DNA of 64,000 nt from Hyphomicrobium sp. (GTDB taxonomy: Bacteria; Pseudomonadota; Alphaproteobacteria; Rhizobiales; Hyphomicrobiaceae). Every line of letters begins with the position of its first letter. Positions within the stretch are counted from its first letter, which is position 1. The position numbers and the translations under genes are program-made. The notes under the pieces are model-generated. The model had not been told where the DNA came from and ran no database searches. It worked only from the letters and a program-made list of their open reading frames with translations. Shown here piece after piece: positions 46,735 through 56,070 of this stretch. The stretch lies in assembly GCA_016793445.1 (NCBI GenBank), contig JAEUME010000001.1, forward strand, positions 310,001 through 374,000, in the 5' to 3' direction.

Positions 46735-47610
46735 ATGCCCAAGAAAAAAGCCCGCGCGTACTGGAAAGGATTTCTTCGGCTGAGCCTCGTCTCCATCGGC
46801 GTTGAAATCTACAATGCCGTCGAATCCGCTTCCGAGATCACCTTCCGTCAGATCCACAAGCCCTCGGGCCGCCGGATCAGCTACGAAAAGGTCGTGCCGG
46901 GCATCGGCAAGATCGACAATGCGGATATCGTCAAGGGCTATGAGGTGGACGACGACACTTACGTCACGCTGGAGCCCGAAGAGATTGATGCGGTCAAGCT
47001 CGAAAGCAAGAAGACAATCGATCTCGTGCAGTTTGTGGACGCCTCCGACATCGACTACCGCTTTTTCGAGCGCCCCTACTTCATCACGCCCGCAGACGAA
47101 CTGGCCGCCGAAGGCTACGTGGTCATCCGCGAAGCGCTGCGGAAATCAGGCAAAGTTGGCCTGGCGCAAATCACCATTGGCGGACGCGAGTGGCTGGTCG
47201 CCATCTCTCCGCTGGAAGATGGCCTCATCATGGAGATGCTGCGCTATGCGGAAGAACTGCGCGATCCGGCCGACTATTTCGACGAGGTGCCTTCGATCAA
47301 GCCCGATAAGGAGATGATCGATCTCGCGGTGCAGCTCATCGGCAAGAAGACCGCACCGTTCGCGCCGGAAAAGTACGTCAATCATTACCAGGCCGCCTTG
47401 AAGGAACTCGTGCAGGAGAAGCTCAAGGGCCGCAAGATCGTCGCGCCGCATGAAGAGGCCAGACCCAAGGGCGCCAACGTCGTCGATCTGATGGAAGCGC
47501 TGAAGCGCTCCATCGGCCAGCAGTCCTCCACGGCGGGCGGCAAGAAGGCTGAAAAGCCGGCGAAAGCGCCTGCCAAGCCCAAGACCTCCAAAACGAAAAA
47601 ATCTGCGTGA
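46735..47610 (+). CDS. ku: Ku end-binding protein
   Basis: Homodimeric DNA double-strand-break binding protein of non-homologous end joining, 291 residues. It contains WKGFLRLSLVSIGVEIYNAVES, ISYEKVVPGIGKIDNADIVKGYEVDDDTYV and FFERPYFITPADE, then the linker and a Lys-rich tail (AKPKTSKTKKSA) that typically aids DNA binding. The ATG at 46735 is used. It heads a run of ku, a small RHH-like gene, PE-POL and ligase on one strand. Confidence 0.97.
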   Translation: MPKKKARAYWKGFLRLSLVSIGVEIYNAVESASEITFRQIHKPSGRRISYEKVVPGIGKIDNADIVKGYEVDDDTYVTLEPEEIDAVKLESKKTIDLVQFVDASDIDYRFFERPYFITPADELAAEGYVVIREALRKSGKVGLAQITIGGREWLVAISPLEDGLIMEMLRYAEELRDPADYFDEVPSIKPDKEMIDLAVQLIGKKTAPFAPEKYVNHYQAALKELVQEKLKGRKIVAPHEEARPKGANVVDLMEALKRSIGQQSSTAGGKKAEKPAKAPAKPKTSKTKKSA

Positions 47611-47618
47611 GGCTCGCC

Positions 47619-47855
47619 ATGGCGGCGGGTTCCACGAAGTTGCGCCGCAAGCTCTTCATCCTCGACGCCAGGGTGCTGGCCGCGCTGGACGGGCTTGCGC
47701 GCGAACGTGGCGTCACGGTGAACGAATTGGCCGATGACGCGTTGCGCGCTTACCTGAAGAAACATGCAAGGCCCGTAACCTTGCGCGATGCGCTGACGCA
47801 GAGCGCGCGGATCATCGCCGCAAACGATCCAGGCCGGGGGCGGCGAAAGACGTGA
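47619..47855 (+). CDS. Small ribbon-helix-helix-like protein
   Basis: A 78-residue protein, nine bases after ku, with LFILDARVLAALDGLARERGVTVNELADDALRAYLKKHARPVTLRDAL, a beta-helix-helix pattern like CopG/RHH domains. It is rich in Arg and Lys. It lies between ku and PE-POL and may be translated with ku. A role in regulation of the NHEJ genes is possible but not shown. An alternative GTG start at 47607 overlaps the ku stop. Confidence 0.7.
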   Translation: MAAGSTKLRRKLFILDARVLAALDGLARERGVTVNELADDALRAYLKKHARPVTLRDALTQSARIIAANDPGRGRRKT

Positions 47856-47903
47856 CTGAAAGCGGAGCGCTGACCGGACGACAAGAGAAGGCGAGGGTTT
47901 AGA

Positions 47904-49577
47904 ATGGCGAGACCTCTTGCCGAGTACGAATCCAAACGGGACTTCGGGAAGACCACGGAGCCACGCGGATCGCGCGGCGTGCGCGCGGCCGATTACCCGC
48001 GATTTGTCATCCAAAAGCACGATGCCACACGGCTGCACTATGATCTGCGCCTTGAGGTCGACGGCGTTTTCAAATCGTGGGCTGTGACGCGCGGCCCCTC
48101 GCGCGACCCGGCAGACAAACGCCTCGCCGTGGAAGTAGAGGATCATCCGCTCGCCTACGGCGACTTTGAGGGCACGATCCCCGAAGGAGAGTACGGGGGC
48201 GGCACCGTGATGATCTGGGATCGCGGCTTCTGGTCACCGTTGGGAGAGGACGACCCTGCGAGGGCGCTCGCCAAGGGTGAGCTCAAGTTCAACATCGCGG
48301 GCGAGAAACTCAAAGGCAGCTATGTGCTCGTGCGCATGAAGCGCGATCGGACCGGATCCACGCGCACAAACTGGCTCCTGATCAAGCACCGCGACGAATG
48401 GGCTAAGCCGGGCGACAGCGACTCGCTCCTGAAAAAGGACCGTTCCGTCGCCTCCAACCGCACGATGGCGCAGATCGCCGCCGGCAAGGGTGATGGACCA
48501 ACGCCGTTCATGCTCAAGGGTCGCGCGGCGGCCAGAGCCGACGCCGTGTGGCATTCCGATGGTGCCGCCGATGCTATCTCCGAAAATCCCCCGCACCAGG
48601 GCCGTGGTGGACGACGCAAGACGCCCAAAGCCGTGCGCGCGGCCGACATCCGGCAGGCGTCATGGCCGGGAAACGCCATCGCCGGCGTAACCATCTCAAA
48701 CCCAGGCAAGGTCATGTGGCCGCCCCATCAGACGAGCCCTGCCGTCACCAAGAAAGATCTTGCACAATACCTGGCGAGCGTCGGTCCCTGGATGATTGCG
48801 CACCTGGAAGGGCGGCCGTGCTCCGTCATCCGCGCGCCCGACGGGATCCTGCAGCAGCAGTTCTTTCAACGCCACATCATGCAGGGCGTTTCGGACGCGG
48901 TTGGCCGCGTCAAGGTCTCGGGCGATCGCGAGCCCTACCTTCAAATCGATACGGTGGAAGCCCTGGTTGCCATGGGCCAGCTCGCGGCGCTCGAATTTCA
49001 CCCCTGGAACTGTGCGCCCTATGAGCCCGCCGTTCCCGGCCGCCTCGTGTTTGATCTCGACCCGGCCAGTGACGTCTCCTTTGACGCCGTCATCACGGCG
49101 GCACGCGAGTTGCGCAGCCGCTTGGAGGCGGTGGGATTGAACTCGTTCTGCAAGACAACGGGCGGCAAGGGCCTGCACGTCGTTGCACCGCTCAAAGCTT
49201 CCGGCAAGGACGGACTCGGCTGGAAGGAGGCAAAGACGTTTGCGCAAGCGATCTGCGCGCGAATGGCGGACGACAGCCCAGACCTCTACCTCACAAAAAT
49301 GACGATCAAGCTGCGCCGCGGGCGGATTTTCCTGGACTACTTGCGCAACGACACGAAGGCGACTGCGGTGGCGCCGATGTCACCGCGCGCGCGGCCGGGC
49401 GCACCCGTCTCGATGCCGCTCAACTGGGAACAGGTTCGCGCCGGCCTTGATCCGCGCCGCTTCGACATGCGCTCGGCGCCTTCCCTGCTCGCCAAATCCA
49501 AAGCGTGGGATGACTACGCCGGAGCTGCTCGCGCGCTCAAGCCCGCCATCCGCAAACTGGTAGGCACAGCGCGATGA
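47904..49577 (+). CDS. ligD: LigD phosphoesterase-polymerase (PE-POL) protein
   Basis: Bacterial NHEJ enzyme of 557 residues with a 3'-phosphoesterase domain first (QKHDATRLHYDLRLEVDGVFKSWAV, GTIPEGEYGGGTVMIWDRG) and then an archaeo-eukaryotic primase-like polymerase domain (RPCSVIRAPDGILQQQFFQRH, VFDLDPASDVSFD, GGKGLHVVAPL). It lacks the ligase domain, which is in the next gene, overlapping by four bases. So the usual LigD is split into PE-POL plus LIG. Confidence 0.95.
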   Translation: MARPLAEYESKRDFGKTTEPRGSRGVRAADYPRFVIQKHDATRLHYDLRLEVDGVFKSWAVTRGPSRDPADKRLAVEVEDHPLAYGDFEGTIPEGEYGGGTVMIWDRGFWSPLGEDDPARALAKGELKFNIAGEKLKGSYVLVRMKRDRTGSTRTNWLLIKHRDEWAKPGDSDSLLKKDRSVASNRTMAQIAAGKGDGPTPFMLKGRAAARADAVWHSDGAADAISENPPHQGRGGRRKTPKAVRAADIRQASWPGNAIAGVTISNPGKVMWPPHQTSPAVTKKDLAQYLASVGPWMIAHLEGRPCSVIRAPDGILQQQFFQRHIMQGVSDAVGRVKVSGDREPYLQIDTVEALVAMGQLAALEFHPWNCAPYEPAVPGRLVFDLDPASDVSFDAVITAARELRSRLEAVGLNSFCKTTGGKGLHVVAPLKASGKDGLGWKEAKTFAQAICARMADDSPDLYLTKMTIKLRRGRIFLDYLRNDTKATAVAPMSPRARPGAPVSMPLNWEQVRAGLDPRRFDMRSAPSLLAKSKAWDDYAGAARALKPAIRKLVGTAR

Positions 49578-50557
49578 GCGCCCGGCAGCCACCCGATTTG
49601 GCCAGGCAAATTTCCGCCCCTCGCTTCATCAAGCCCTGCTTGGCAAAGCTCGCACACACGCCGCCTTCGGGAGCGAACTGGCTGCACGAGATCAAGTACG
49701 ATGGTTACCGCGTCCAGGCGCGCATCGACGCGGACGGCAAGATCTCGCTGACGACACGCAATGGTCTCGACTGGACGGGCCGCTTTGGCGCCCTGGCAGG
49801 CGCATTCAAGAAATTGAAGGTGAGGAACACGCTCATCGACGGGGAAGTGGTCGTGCAGGATGACAAGGGCGCGTCGAGCTTCACGCGGCTGGTTGCGGAG
49901 CTGAAGGCCGGGCGATCGGAGGCCATGCTGTTTTATGCCTTCGATCTGCTTTTTCTCGATGGTCACGACACGAGATCGCTGCATTTGGCAAACCGCAAAG
50001 AGCTGCTGGCCACGCTCTTATCGAAGCTTCCCAAGGCCTCCCATCTGCGCTTCAGCCAGCATTTCGAGGAAGACGGGGCGAGACTGCTGGCGGAGGTTTG
50101 CAAGCTCGGACTGGAGGGCATTATCTCCAAGCGCTCCGACCTTCCCTACCGCTCGGGGCGATGTGGGGACTGGCTGAAGCTCAAGTGCATCCTCACGGAC
50201 GAGTTCGTCATCGGCGGGTACACGGATTCAACCGCGATGAAAGAGGCCATCGGCGCGCTTTTGCTGGGTTACTTCGAAAACGGCGCGTTCGTCTATGCCG
50301 GCAGAGTGGGCACGGGCTTTTCACACGCCACGGCCCATCTTCTCTGGCGAGAGTTGCAGGGGCTGCGCCGCGCCCGTTCTTCCTTTGCGCAAAGGTTGAC
50401 GGCGGATCAGGTGCGGAACGCCTCCTGGGTCAAACCTGAGCTTGTCGCGCAAATCGAATACCGGTCATGGACGGCCGACAAACTGGTGCGGCACGCCACC
50501 TTTCGCGCCTTGCGCGAGGACAAACCCGCAAGTGAGATCGGGCCTCCGGACGTGTAA
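49574..50557 (+). CDS. ATP-dependent DNA ligase, standalone LigD ligase domain
   Basis: ATP-dependent DNA ligase of 327 residues. Motif I is EIKYDGYRVQARID with the adenylated Lys41; other motifs are DGEVVVQDD, EGIISKRSDLPYRSGRCGDWLKLKC (motif V) and the C-terminal OB-fold start DEFVIGGYTDSTAMKEAIGALLLGY. It matches the LigD/LigC ligase domain and overlaps the PE-POL gene by four bases, so a split LigD is the simplest reading. Confidence 0.95.
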   Translation: MSARQPPDLARQISAPRFIKPCLAKLAHTPPSGANWLHEIKYDGYRVQARIDADGKISLTTRNGLDWTGRFGALAGAFKKLKVRNTLIDGEVVVQDDKGASSFTRLVAELKAGRSEAMLFYAFDLLFLDGHDTRSLHLANRKELLATLLSKLPKASHLRFSQHFEEDGARLLAEVCKLGLEGIISKRSDLPYRSGRCGDWLKLKCILTDEFVIGGYTDSTAMKEAIGALLLGYFENGAFVYAGRVGTGFSHATAHLLWRELQGLRRARSSFAQRLTADQVRNASWVKPELVAQIEYRSWTADKLVRHATFRALREDKPASEIGPPDV

Positions 50558-50743
50558 ATTTTAATCCTAGCTGTTGCAAAGCCAGCGCAGAATCGCAATT
50601 CGTGCTACTTATGATTCCGCGGAACCGTATGCAACGTAGAAGCATTTCTCCGACATCGGAGCGGAAAAGCCGCAACCCTTGCTGGCGCGGCTTTCAGTTT
50701 CGCCAAATGTGGAGTTTAACTGCACAACATAAGGGGAAGGTTC

Positions 50744-51001
50744 ATGGCTCTTGAAGCACTTATCATCTGGCTTGTCATCGGCGCGATCGCCGGCTTTCTC
50801 GCGGGCCTCATCGTGAAAGGCTATGGGTTCGGGTTGGTTGGAAATATCGTCGTCGGTATCGTCGGCGCATTCCTGGCTGGCTGGCTGCTGCCACGTCTTG
50901 GCTTGTTCACGGGCGGCGATATGGTCGGCACGATCATCTCCGCCACGATCGGCTCAGTCATTCTGCTGTTCCTGATCGGACTGTTCCGGCGCGCAGCCTG
51001 A
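50744..51001 (+). CDS. GlsB/YeaQ/YmgE-family membrane protein
   Basis: Small inner-membrane protein of 85 residues of the transglycosylase-associated/GlsB stress group. It shows ALIIWLVIGAIAGFLAGLIVKGYGFGLVGNIVVGIVGAFLAGWLLPRLG, rich in Gly, with three hydrophobic helices. Such proteins are induced by general stress in other bacteria; no function is proven. A terminator follows at 51079. It stands alone. Confidence 0.92.
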   Translation: MALEALIIWLVIGAIAGFLAGLIVKGYGFGLVGNIVVGIVGAFLAGWLLPRLGLFTGGDMVGTIISATIGSVILLFLIGLFRRAA

Positions 51002-51078
51002 TTGACGGCATTTGAACCGGGCGTGACCTAGGCACCTGCCGGATTCGCCCTTTCAAACCGAGGATGATACCAAGCATG

Positions 51079-51119
51079 ATCCCGTTGCGAGCTCCTTGCG
51101 GAGCTAACAGCGGGATTTT
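51079..51119 (+). terminator. Terminator after GlsB-type gene
   Basis: ATCCCGTT..GAGCTCC-TTGC-GGAGCT..CAGCGGGAT is a long paired stem followed by TTTTGG. Confidence 0.75.
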
Positions 51120-51291
51120 GGTTATCCGCTATTATGCTTCGGGAAGGCGCTTGCGCCGTCTGAACCGGCCACCGTCCACGTGCGGCTTTGTGGCCTCTGT
51201 CCTTGACGCGGAGGCCTCGCGGTTGCAGCTATAGCCTCAAGCTATGTTCAGGCTCCCGCCCGTCTTCACCCACCACATCAGAGAACAGAGC

Positions 51292-52431
51292 ATGAAAGCA
51301 CTTCCCAAGCTGCTGACACCCATCACGTTGCGCTCGGTGACCGCACGCAACCGCCTGGTCGTCTCGCCGATGTGCCAGTATTCAGCCGGGCTTGGAATGG
51401 CGAATGATTGGCATTTCGCGCATCTGTCGCGCTTTGCATTGGGTGGCTTCGGCACGGTGATCGTCGAGGCAACCGCGGTCACGCCTGAAGGCCGTATCAC
51501 GCATGGCGATCTCGGCCTGTGGAACGACGACCAGATGGTGCCTCTGGCTCACATCGCTGCTTTCCTGAAGGCGCGCGGCGCCGTCCCCGCCATCCAGATC
51601 GGCCATGCCGGCCGCAAGGCCTCCGCACAGCGGCCGTGGGAGGGCGATGCCGCGATGACGGCCCAGGATCTCAGCGAGCGCGCCGAAGCTCCCTGGAAAG
51701 TCTACGCCCCAAGCAGCATTCCCCACAATGACGGCTGGATCGTCCCTGAGGTCCTCGACCAAGCCGGTATCGACCGGATCCGCGAAGCGTTCGTCGCGAC
51801 GGCGCGGCGCGCCAATACGGCTGGCTTCGATATTCTCGAAGTCCACTGCGCACACGGCTACCTGATGAACGAGTTCCTCTCGCCAATCGCCAATACCCGT
51901 ACAGATAGCTACGGCGGCAGCCTGGAAAACCGCATGCGCTTTCCGCTCGAGACGTTCGAGGCCGTGCGCGCGGTTTGGCCCCAGGACAAGCCGCTGTTCG
52001 TGCGCATCTCAGCGATCGACGGGGTGGATGGGGGCTGGTCGCTTGACGACAGCGTCGCGTTTGCAAAGGCGGCGGCCAAGCTTGGTGTCGATGTGATTGA
52101 TACGTCATCGGGCGGTGTCGGGCGAAGCTACAAAGGTCCCTTCGGCCCCATGCATCAGGTGCCTTTTGCGCAAGCCATTCGGGAGCGCGCCGGGATCAAG
52201 ACCATGGCTGTCGGCCTGATCACCAAGCCCGAGGAAGCAGCCAGCATCGTTGATCACGGGCAGGCGGACCTCGTCGCGCTCGGCCGTGAGGCGCTCGCCA
52301 ATCCGCAATGGCCCCTCCATGCGCAGGCGGCGCTGACAGATGATCCCCTCGATTACAGATCATGGCCCATCCAGGCCGGGTTCTGGCTCAGAGGCCGCGC
52401 CGCCGCTTTGGCGCGCCTCAAGCGCGGCTAG
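51292..52431 (+). CDS. NADH:flavin oxidoreductase, old yellow enzyme (YqjM-type)
   Basis: FMN-dependent ene-reductase of 379 residues. It has [26 protein letters not shown] with the YqjM-class Cys, [40 protein letters not shown], and [17 protein letters not shown]. The ATG at 51292 is used, since an upstream codon at 51244 adds a non-family leader. It may reduce unsaturated carbonyls or act in stress defence. Neighbours give no clear pathway link. Confidence 0.9.
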   Translation: MKALPKLLTPITLRSVTARNRLVVSPMCQYSAGLGMANDWHFAHLSRFALGGFGTVIVEATAVTPEGRITHGDLGLWNDDQMVPLAHIAAFLKARGAVPAIQIGHAGRKASAQRPWEGDAAMTAQDLSERAEAPWKVYAPSSIPHNDGWIVPEVLDQAGIDRIREAFVATARRANTAGFDILEVHCAHGYLMNEFLSPIANTRTDSYGGSLENRMRFPLETFEAVRAVWPQDKPLFVRISAIDGVDGGWSLDDSVAFAKAAAKLGVDVIDTSSGGVGRSYKGPFGPMHQVPFAQAIRERAGIKTMAVGLITKPEEAASIVDHGQADLVALGREALANPQWPLHAQAALTDDPLDYRSWPIQAGFWLRGRAAALARLKRG

Positions 52432-52436
52432 AGTGT

Positions 52437-52480
52437 TTCCGGAAAAGTGGGAACCGGCTTTCCGATAAGAAGCACGACAA
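52437..52480. repeat. Rhizobiales-type GGAAAAGTGGGAACCGG repeat
   Basis: GTTTCCGGAAAAGTGGGAAC followed by CGGCTTTCCGATAAG is a conserved intergenic element seen many times in Rhizobiales genomes, with a faint palindromic centre. Confidence 0.6.
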
Positions 52481-52638
52481 AACAAAAGCCTAGAACTGTT
52501 CCGGTTGTGGTGGAATCGCGGAAACGGCACACATCCTAACTCTTTGTTGACCACGTCCGCAATTTTTTGCGCCCTGCGCGACGCCCAAGCCGGCTGGCCG
52601 CCGTTGTTACGCCATCACGCCTTCCTAAATGGCCGGAT

Positions 52639-52770
52639 ATGGAAACGATCGAGATCATTGCCGTTGCTGCCGTGCTTGTCACCTTTCTGGCGGCAAGCCA
52701 TCTGCGCCGCATGCGCAAGCGTGCACGCGATCAGCGCGACGAGAAGATGAATCGTCTGCGTTGGGGTTGA
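52639..52770 (+). CDS. Possible single-helix membrane microprotein
   Basis: A 43-residue ORF, METIEIIAVAAVLVTFLAAS, followed by a strongly basic tail with HLRRMRKRARDQRDEKMNRL. One hydrophobic helix with a basic cytoplasmic tail fits a membrane microprotein. There is no clear Shine-Dalgarno site, and I know of no homologue. The rest of the gap 52432-52857 has the repeat at 52437 and nothing else. Confidence 0.35.
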   Translation: METIEIIAVAAVLVTFLAASHLRRMRKRARDQRDEKMNRLRWG

Positions 52771-52857
52771 CGCAACACCGACATCGTTTGCGCCTGCTTA
52801 TCGGCTGCGCGTTTGTCTGCGCGTCCGCTGCAGACAACTCGCGCATCCTGAAAAACG

Positions 52858-53688
52858 CTAGAAGCTCTCTGCGGGATATGCACCAACAAAGCTCGCCCCT
52901 TCAGTATCCACCGCGGTCGCCGTGACGACCTGACCGGTGGCGTACTGCAGGATGAAGCGAAGGTGAGGATTGGCGGAAATCGATATACCGCCCTCCATCG
53001 TGAAGACCATCTGCCCTCCGCTCTCCACGGTCAGCTTGCTGATAAACCGCGCGGGAACGAAAGTACCGGTTGCCGAATCCATCTGCATGCCGGTGTAGTT
53101 GGGATGGCGCAACATGACCTGCCCTTCGGTCAGCCACGTTGAGCCGGCGGCGGGCGGAAGTACCTTAATTCGCACGTCGCCCATCTCCGTCGCGCCATCC
53201 TGGTCCTTGGGCACCGACGCCGAGCATCCACCCGCCGCATTCACGATCCGCGTCGCCATGTGCAACGTTCCGTCCTCGGTTTCAACAATGGCGCGCACGG
53301 GAGACACGGCATTCATGCGCACGCGCGTCGCAATCATCCGTTCGCCCGTAAAACCCGCAGCCGGGCCGAAATGGAACGTGGCGGCGACCGGCGACGGGTT
53401 GTTATCGATGATGAGCGTAAGGGTGCGCAGTGCGCCTTGATATTCTGGCGGTATACGCACGCGAATTGGCACAACCGCCCCGTCGTCTGCCTTTTCCGGC
53501 GCATCAAGATGGATGAAACCATCGTCCTGCGAAATCACCCGCTTGGAAAAAAGATCGCGATGAATGCTGGTCCATACGCCGTCGTCGGCGCGCGCTGCAC
53601 TGGAGAACACAGCAAGACAAAGGAGCCCGATCAACCAGCCGGTCCGCGTTTCGTGGCGGCGGCCCCCGTGCATGATTTGGCATCTCAT
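52858..53688 (-). CDS. Quinoprotein-associated SoxYZ-like carrier
   Basis: Exported fused SoxY-SoxZ-like protein, 276 residues. Signal helix GWLIGLLCLAVFSSAARAD is followed by a SoxY-like half (FIHLDAPEKADDGAVVPIRVRIP, ending in NAAGGCSAS) and a SoxZ-like half from GDVRIKVL with VMLRHPNYTGMQMD. The Cys in GGCSA is where sulphur carriers bind substrate. The family occurs near PQQ dehydrogenases and is named for that (TIGR04557). Here the PQQ dehydrogenase lies 2.4 kb away. A start at 53673 is also possible. Confidence 0.88.
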   Translation of the reverse strand: MRCQIMHGGRRHETRTGWLIGLLCLAVFSSAARADDGVWTSIHRDLFSKRVISQDDGFIHLDAPEKADDGAVVPIRVRIPPEYQGALRTLTLIIDNNPSPVAATFHFGPAAGFTGERMIATRVRMNAVSPVRAIVETEDGTLHMATRIVNAAGGCSASVPKDQDGATEMGDVRIKVLPPAAGSTWLTEGQVMLRHPNYTGMQMDSATGTFVPARFISKLTVESGGQMVFTMEGGISISANPHLRFILQYATGQVVTATAVDTEGASFVGAYPAESF

Positions 53689-53702
53689 CTGCGCTATCCC
53701 GC

Positions 53703-55682
53703 TCAGGCAACCGGCTGAAAATGCGACCAGGCCGCCGATTTAAAGTGTTCCAGCGCCTCGGGGTTGGCGAGCGCCTCAGTGTTGTTCACCGCACGGCCCA
53801 TCACCGTGTCGCGCACCGCCAGTTCCGAAATCTTGCCTGATCGGGTTCTGGGAATGTCGCTGACCGGGATGATCAGTGCCGGCACATGGCGTGGCGATGC
53901 CCCATCCTTGACGCGGCTCTTGATGAGCTTGACAAGGTCATCGTCGAGAACGTTGGCGTCCTTCAGAACGACGAAGAGCAGGATGCGAACGTCACCGAGC
54001 CACTCCTGGCCGACGGCGACCGCTTCCTGGATCTGGGGAATTGTCTCAACCACGCGATAGATCTCGGCTGTGCCGATGCGTACGCCCCCAGGATTGAGCG
54101 TTGCATCCGAACGGCCATGAATGATTATGCCGCCGTTTTCCGTCCATTCTGCAAAGTCGCCATGATGCCAGATGCCAGGGAAACGATCGAAGTAGGCGGC
54201 GCGATAGCGGGCTCCGTCGGGATCGTTCCAGAATCCGATCGGCATGGAAGGGAATGGCCCACGGCACACGAGTTCCCCCTTGCCACTCTCCATATGGTTT
54301 CCCGCATCATCGGCGACGTCGGACGACAGGCCGAGAGCGGGACCCTGAATTTCTCCCCGCCAAACGGGACGCGTGGGGTTGCCGAGAACGAAGCAGCCGC
54401 AAATGTCCGTGCCGCCCGATATGGAGGCCAAATGCACATCACCCTTGATGGCATGATAGACGTAATCGAAGCTTCCTGGTGAGAGCGGCGATCCCGTCGA
54501 CATGATGCAACGTAGCGGTGAGACATCGTAACCGTGACCCGGCCCTAACCCGAGCTTCTTGAGCGTATCGATGTATTTGGCTGACGTGCCGAAATGCGTG
54601 CAGCGCTCCCGCTCAGCAAAGCGCCACAGGATTTCAGCATTCGGATAGGTCGGCGAGCCGTCATAAAGCAACAGCGACGCGCCGGCGGCAAGCCCGGAGA
54701 CCAGCCAGTTCCACATCATCCAGCCCAAGGTCGTGAAGTAGAACACCCTGTCATTGGGCTTGATATCCGTGTGCAGGATGTGCTCGCTCAAGTGCTTGAG
54801 CAGCAGGCCGCCCGCGCTATGCACGATACACTTGGGCACGCCCGTCGTGCCCGAGGAAAAAAGGATGAAGAGCGGATGATCGAACGCATACCTTTCGAAC
54901 TTGGCCGTGACTGGGCCGCCCGGCGCCAGCGCGTCGTCCCACGCCAGGACAGAGGCGTGCCCCGTCTCTTCCTTCAACCGTGCCGCGGCTTGCGCCGCAT
55001 CGCCCAGATAGCCCACGACAAGAACATGTTCGACAGTCGGCAGTTTGCTCAAGATCGCGGCGATCTTGCTGGTAAGGTCGATCGGCTTTCCATTGTAGTA
55101 GTACCCGTCGCAGACGACGAGCACCTTCGGATCAATCTGAGTGAAGCGGTCGAGTAACCCTTGGACGCCGAAGTCAGGCGAACATGATGACCAGACCGCT
55201 CCGATCGATGCGGTTCCCAGAACCGCCACGATTGATTGAGGCATATTAGGCATTACTGCGGCAACACGGTCTTTGGCCACGACCCCCTTGGCCGTGAGGA
55301 ATCGCTGCATGCGCGCCACGCCGTCACGCAGCTCTTTGCCCGGCATGCGCGACTTGACCCTGCCCTCGCCCCAAAACACGAGTTCCTGGTTCTCGTGTGT
55401 GTAGCGCAGAAGATTTTCTGCGTAATTCAGTTTGCCTGTGGGGAAGAACTTCGCGCCGGGCATCTTCCCGGCATCGGTGAGCCAAGGCTTCTCTCCCTTA
55501 TCGCCGATGACGCCAGCGAAGTCCCAAAGCTCCGACCAGAATTCGGCGGGGTGAGACACGCTCCAATCATGTAGGGCGTCGAAGCCGAGGTGCCCGACCC
55601 TTGGTGCAATGTAGTCTTGAAAACGAGCCATATTGCTCGACGATACGCGCTCGGGAGAGGGAACCCAAATTGGTTTGCTCAT
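53703..55682 (-). CDS. Acetoacetate-CoA ligase
   Basis: Adenylate-forming acyl-CoA synthetase of 659 residues that activates acetoacetate. The N-terminus is MSKPIWVPSPERVSSSNMARFQDYI, followed by PNMPQSIVAVLGTASIGAVWSSCSPDFG, the P-loop LFSSGTTGVPKCIVH, SISGGTDICGCFVLG and the C-terminal Lys in RTRSGKISELAVRD. It is on the minus strand with the SoxYZ-like gene. A BKACE enzyme lies 3 kb away, and those enzymes release acetoacetate, so a shared pathway is possible. Confidence 0.92.
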   Translation of the reverse strand: MSKPIWVPSPERVSSSNMARFQDYIAPRVGHLGFDALHDWSVSHPAEFWSELWDFAGVIGDKGEKPWLTDAGKMPGAKFFPTGKLNYAENLLRYTHENQELVFWGEGRVKSRMPGKELRDGVARMQRFLTAKGVVAKDRVAAVMPNMPQSIVAVLGTASIGAVWSSCSPDFGVQGLLDRFTQIDPKVLVVCDGYYYNGKPIDLTSKIAAILSKLPTVEHVLVVGYLGDAAQAAARLKEETGHASVLAWDDALAPGGPVTAKFERYAFDHPLFILFSSGTTGVPKCIVHSAGGLLLKHLSEHILHTDIKPNDRVFYFTTLGWMMWNWLVSGLAAGASLLLYDGSPTYPNAEILWRFAERERCTHFGTSAKYIDTLKKLGLGPGHGYDVSPLRCIMSTGSPLSPGSFDYVYHAIKGDVHLASISGGTDICGCFVLGNPTRPVWRGEIQGPALGLSSDVADDAGNHMESGKGELVCRGPFPSMPIGFWNDPDGARYRAAYFDRFPGIWHHGDFAEWTENGGIIIHGRSDATLNPGGVRIGTAEIYRVVETIPQIQEAVAVGQEWLGDVRILLFVVLKDANVLDDDLVKLIKSRVKDGASPRHVPALIIPVSDIPRTRSGKISELAVRDTVMGRAVNNTEALANPEALEHFKSAAWSHFQPVA

Positions 55683-55820
55683 GCTTGTATTCGGGCCTTG
55701 GAAAAAGGAAAAACCAGCGCGGTGGAGGCAACGCATTTTTTGACCGCTAACGCCAACCCCTCATGGCGTCAATAATACCAATGCCTCTGCGCGTGCATAC
55801 CAAGGCGGACAAAAGCGAAC

Positions 55821-55864
55821 CTGCCAGGCGCTGCGCCGCAATAATGCGGCGAGGCAGATTTTTT
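55821..55864 (+). terminator. Terminator-like hairpin in the alcohol dehydrogenase leader
   Basis: CGCCGCA-ATAA-TGCGGCG with outer CTGCC/GGCAG and a run of T (ATTTTTTG) lies 206 bp before the dehydrogenase ATG, with no plus-strand gene above it. It may be an attenuator or the end of a small RNA. The rest of the gap 55683-56070 shows GGAGG before the ATG only. Confidence 0.4.
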
Positions 55865-56070
55865 GCGCACCTTGATCGATGCGCTTTCAGACAAGCACAC
55901 GCTCACAGCAGAGCATGCTTGAGCGGTGCGATTGCAAATAGCTTTGTCCTCACGCCTGCCGTTCGCAATGGAGCGAATTCAAGACTCCTAAGCCGGCGAT
56001 GCGTAAGCAGGCGATTATCGATCGCACGTCATAAAGACGAAGCGCTCAATACACAAACGGAGGAAAACGA

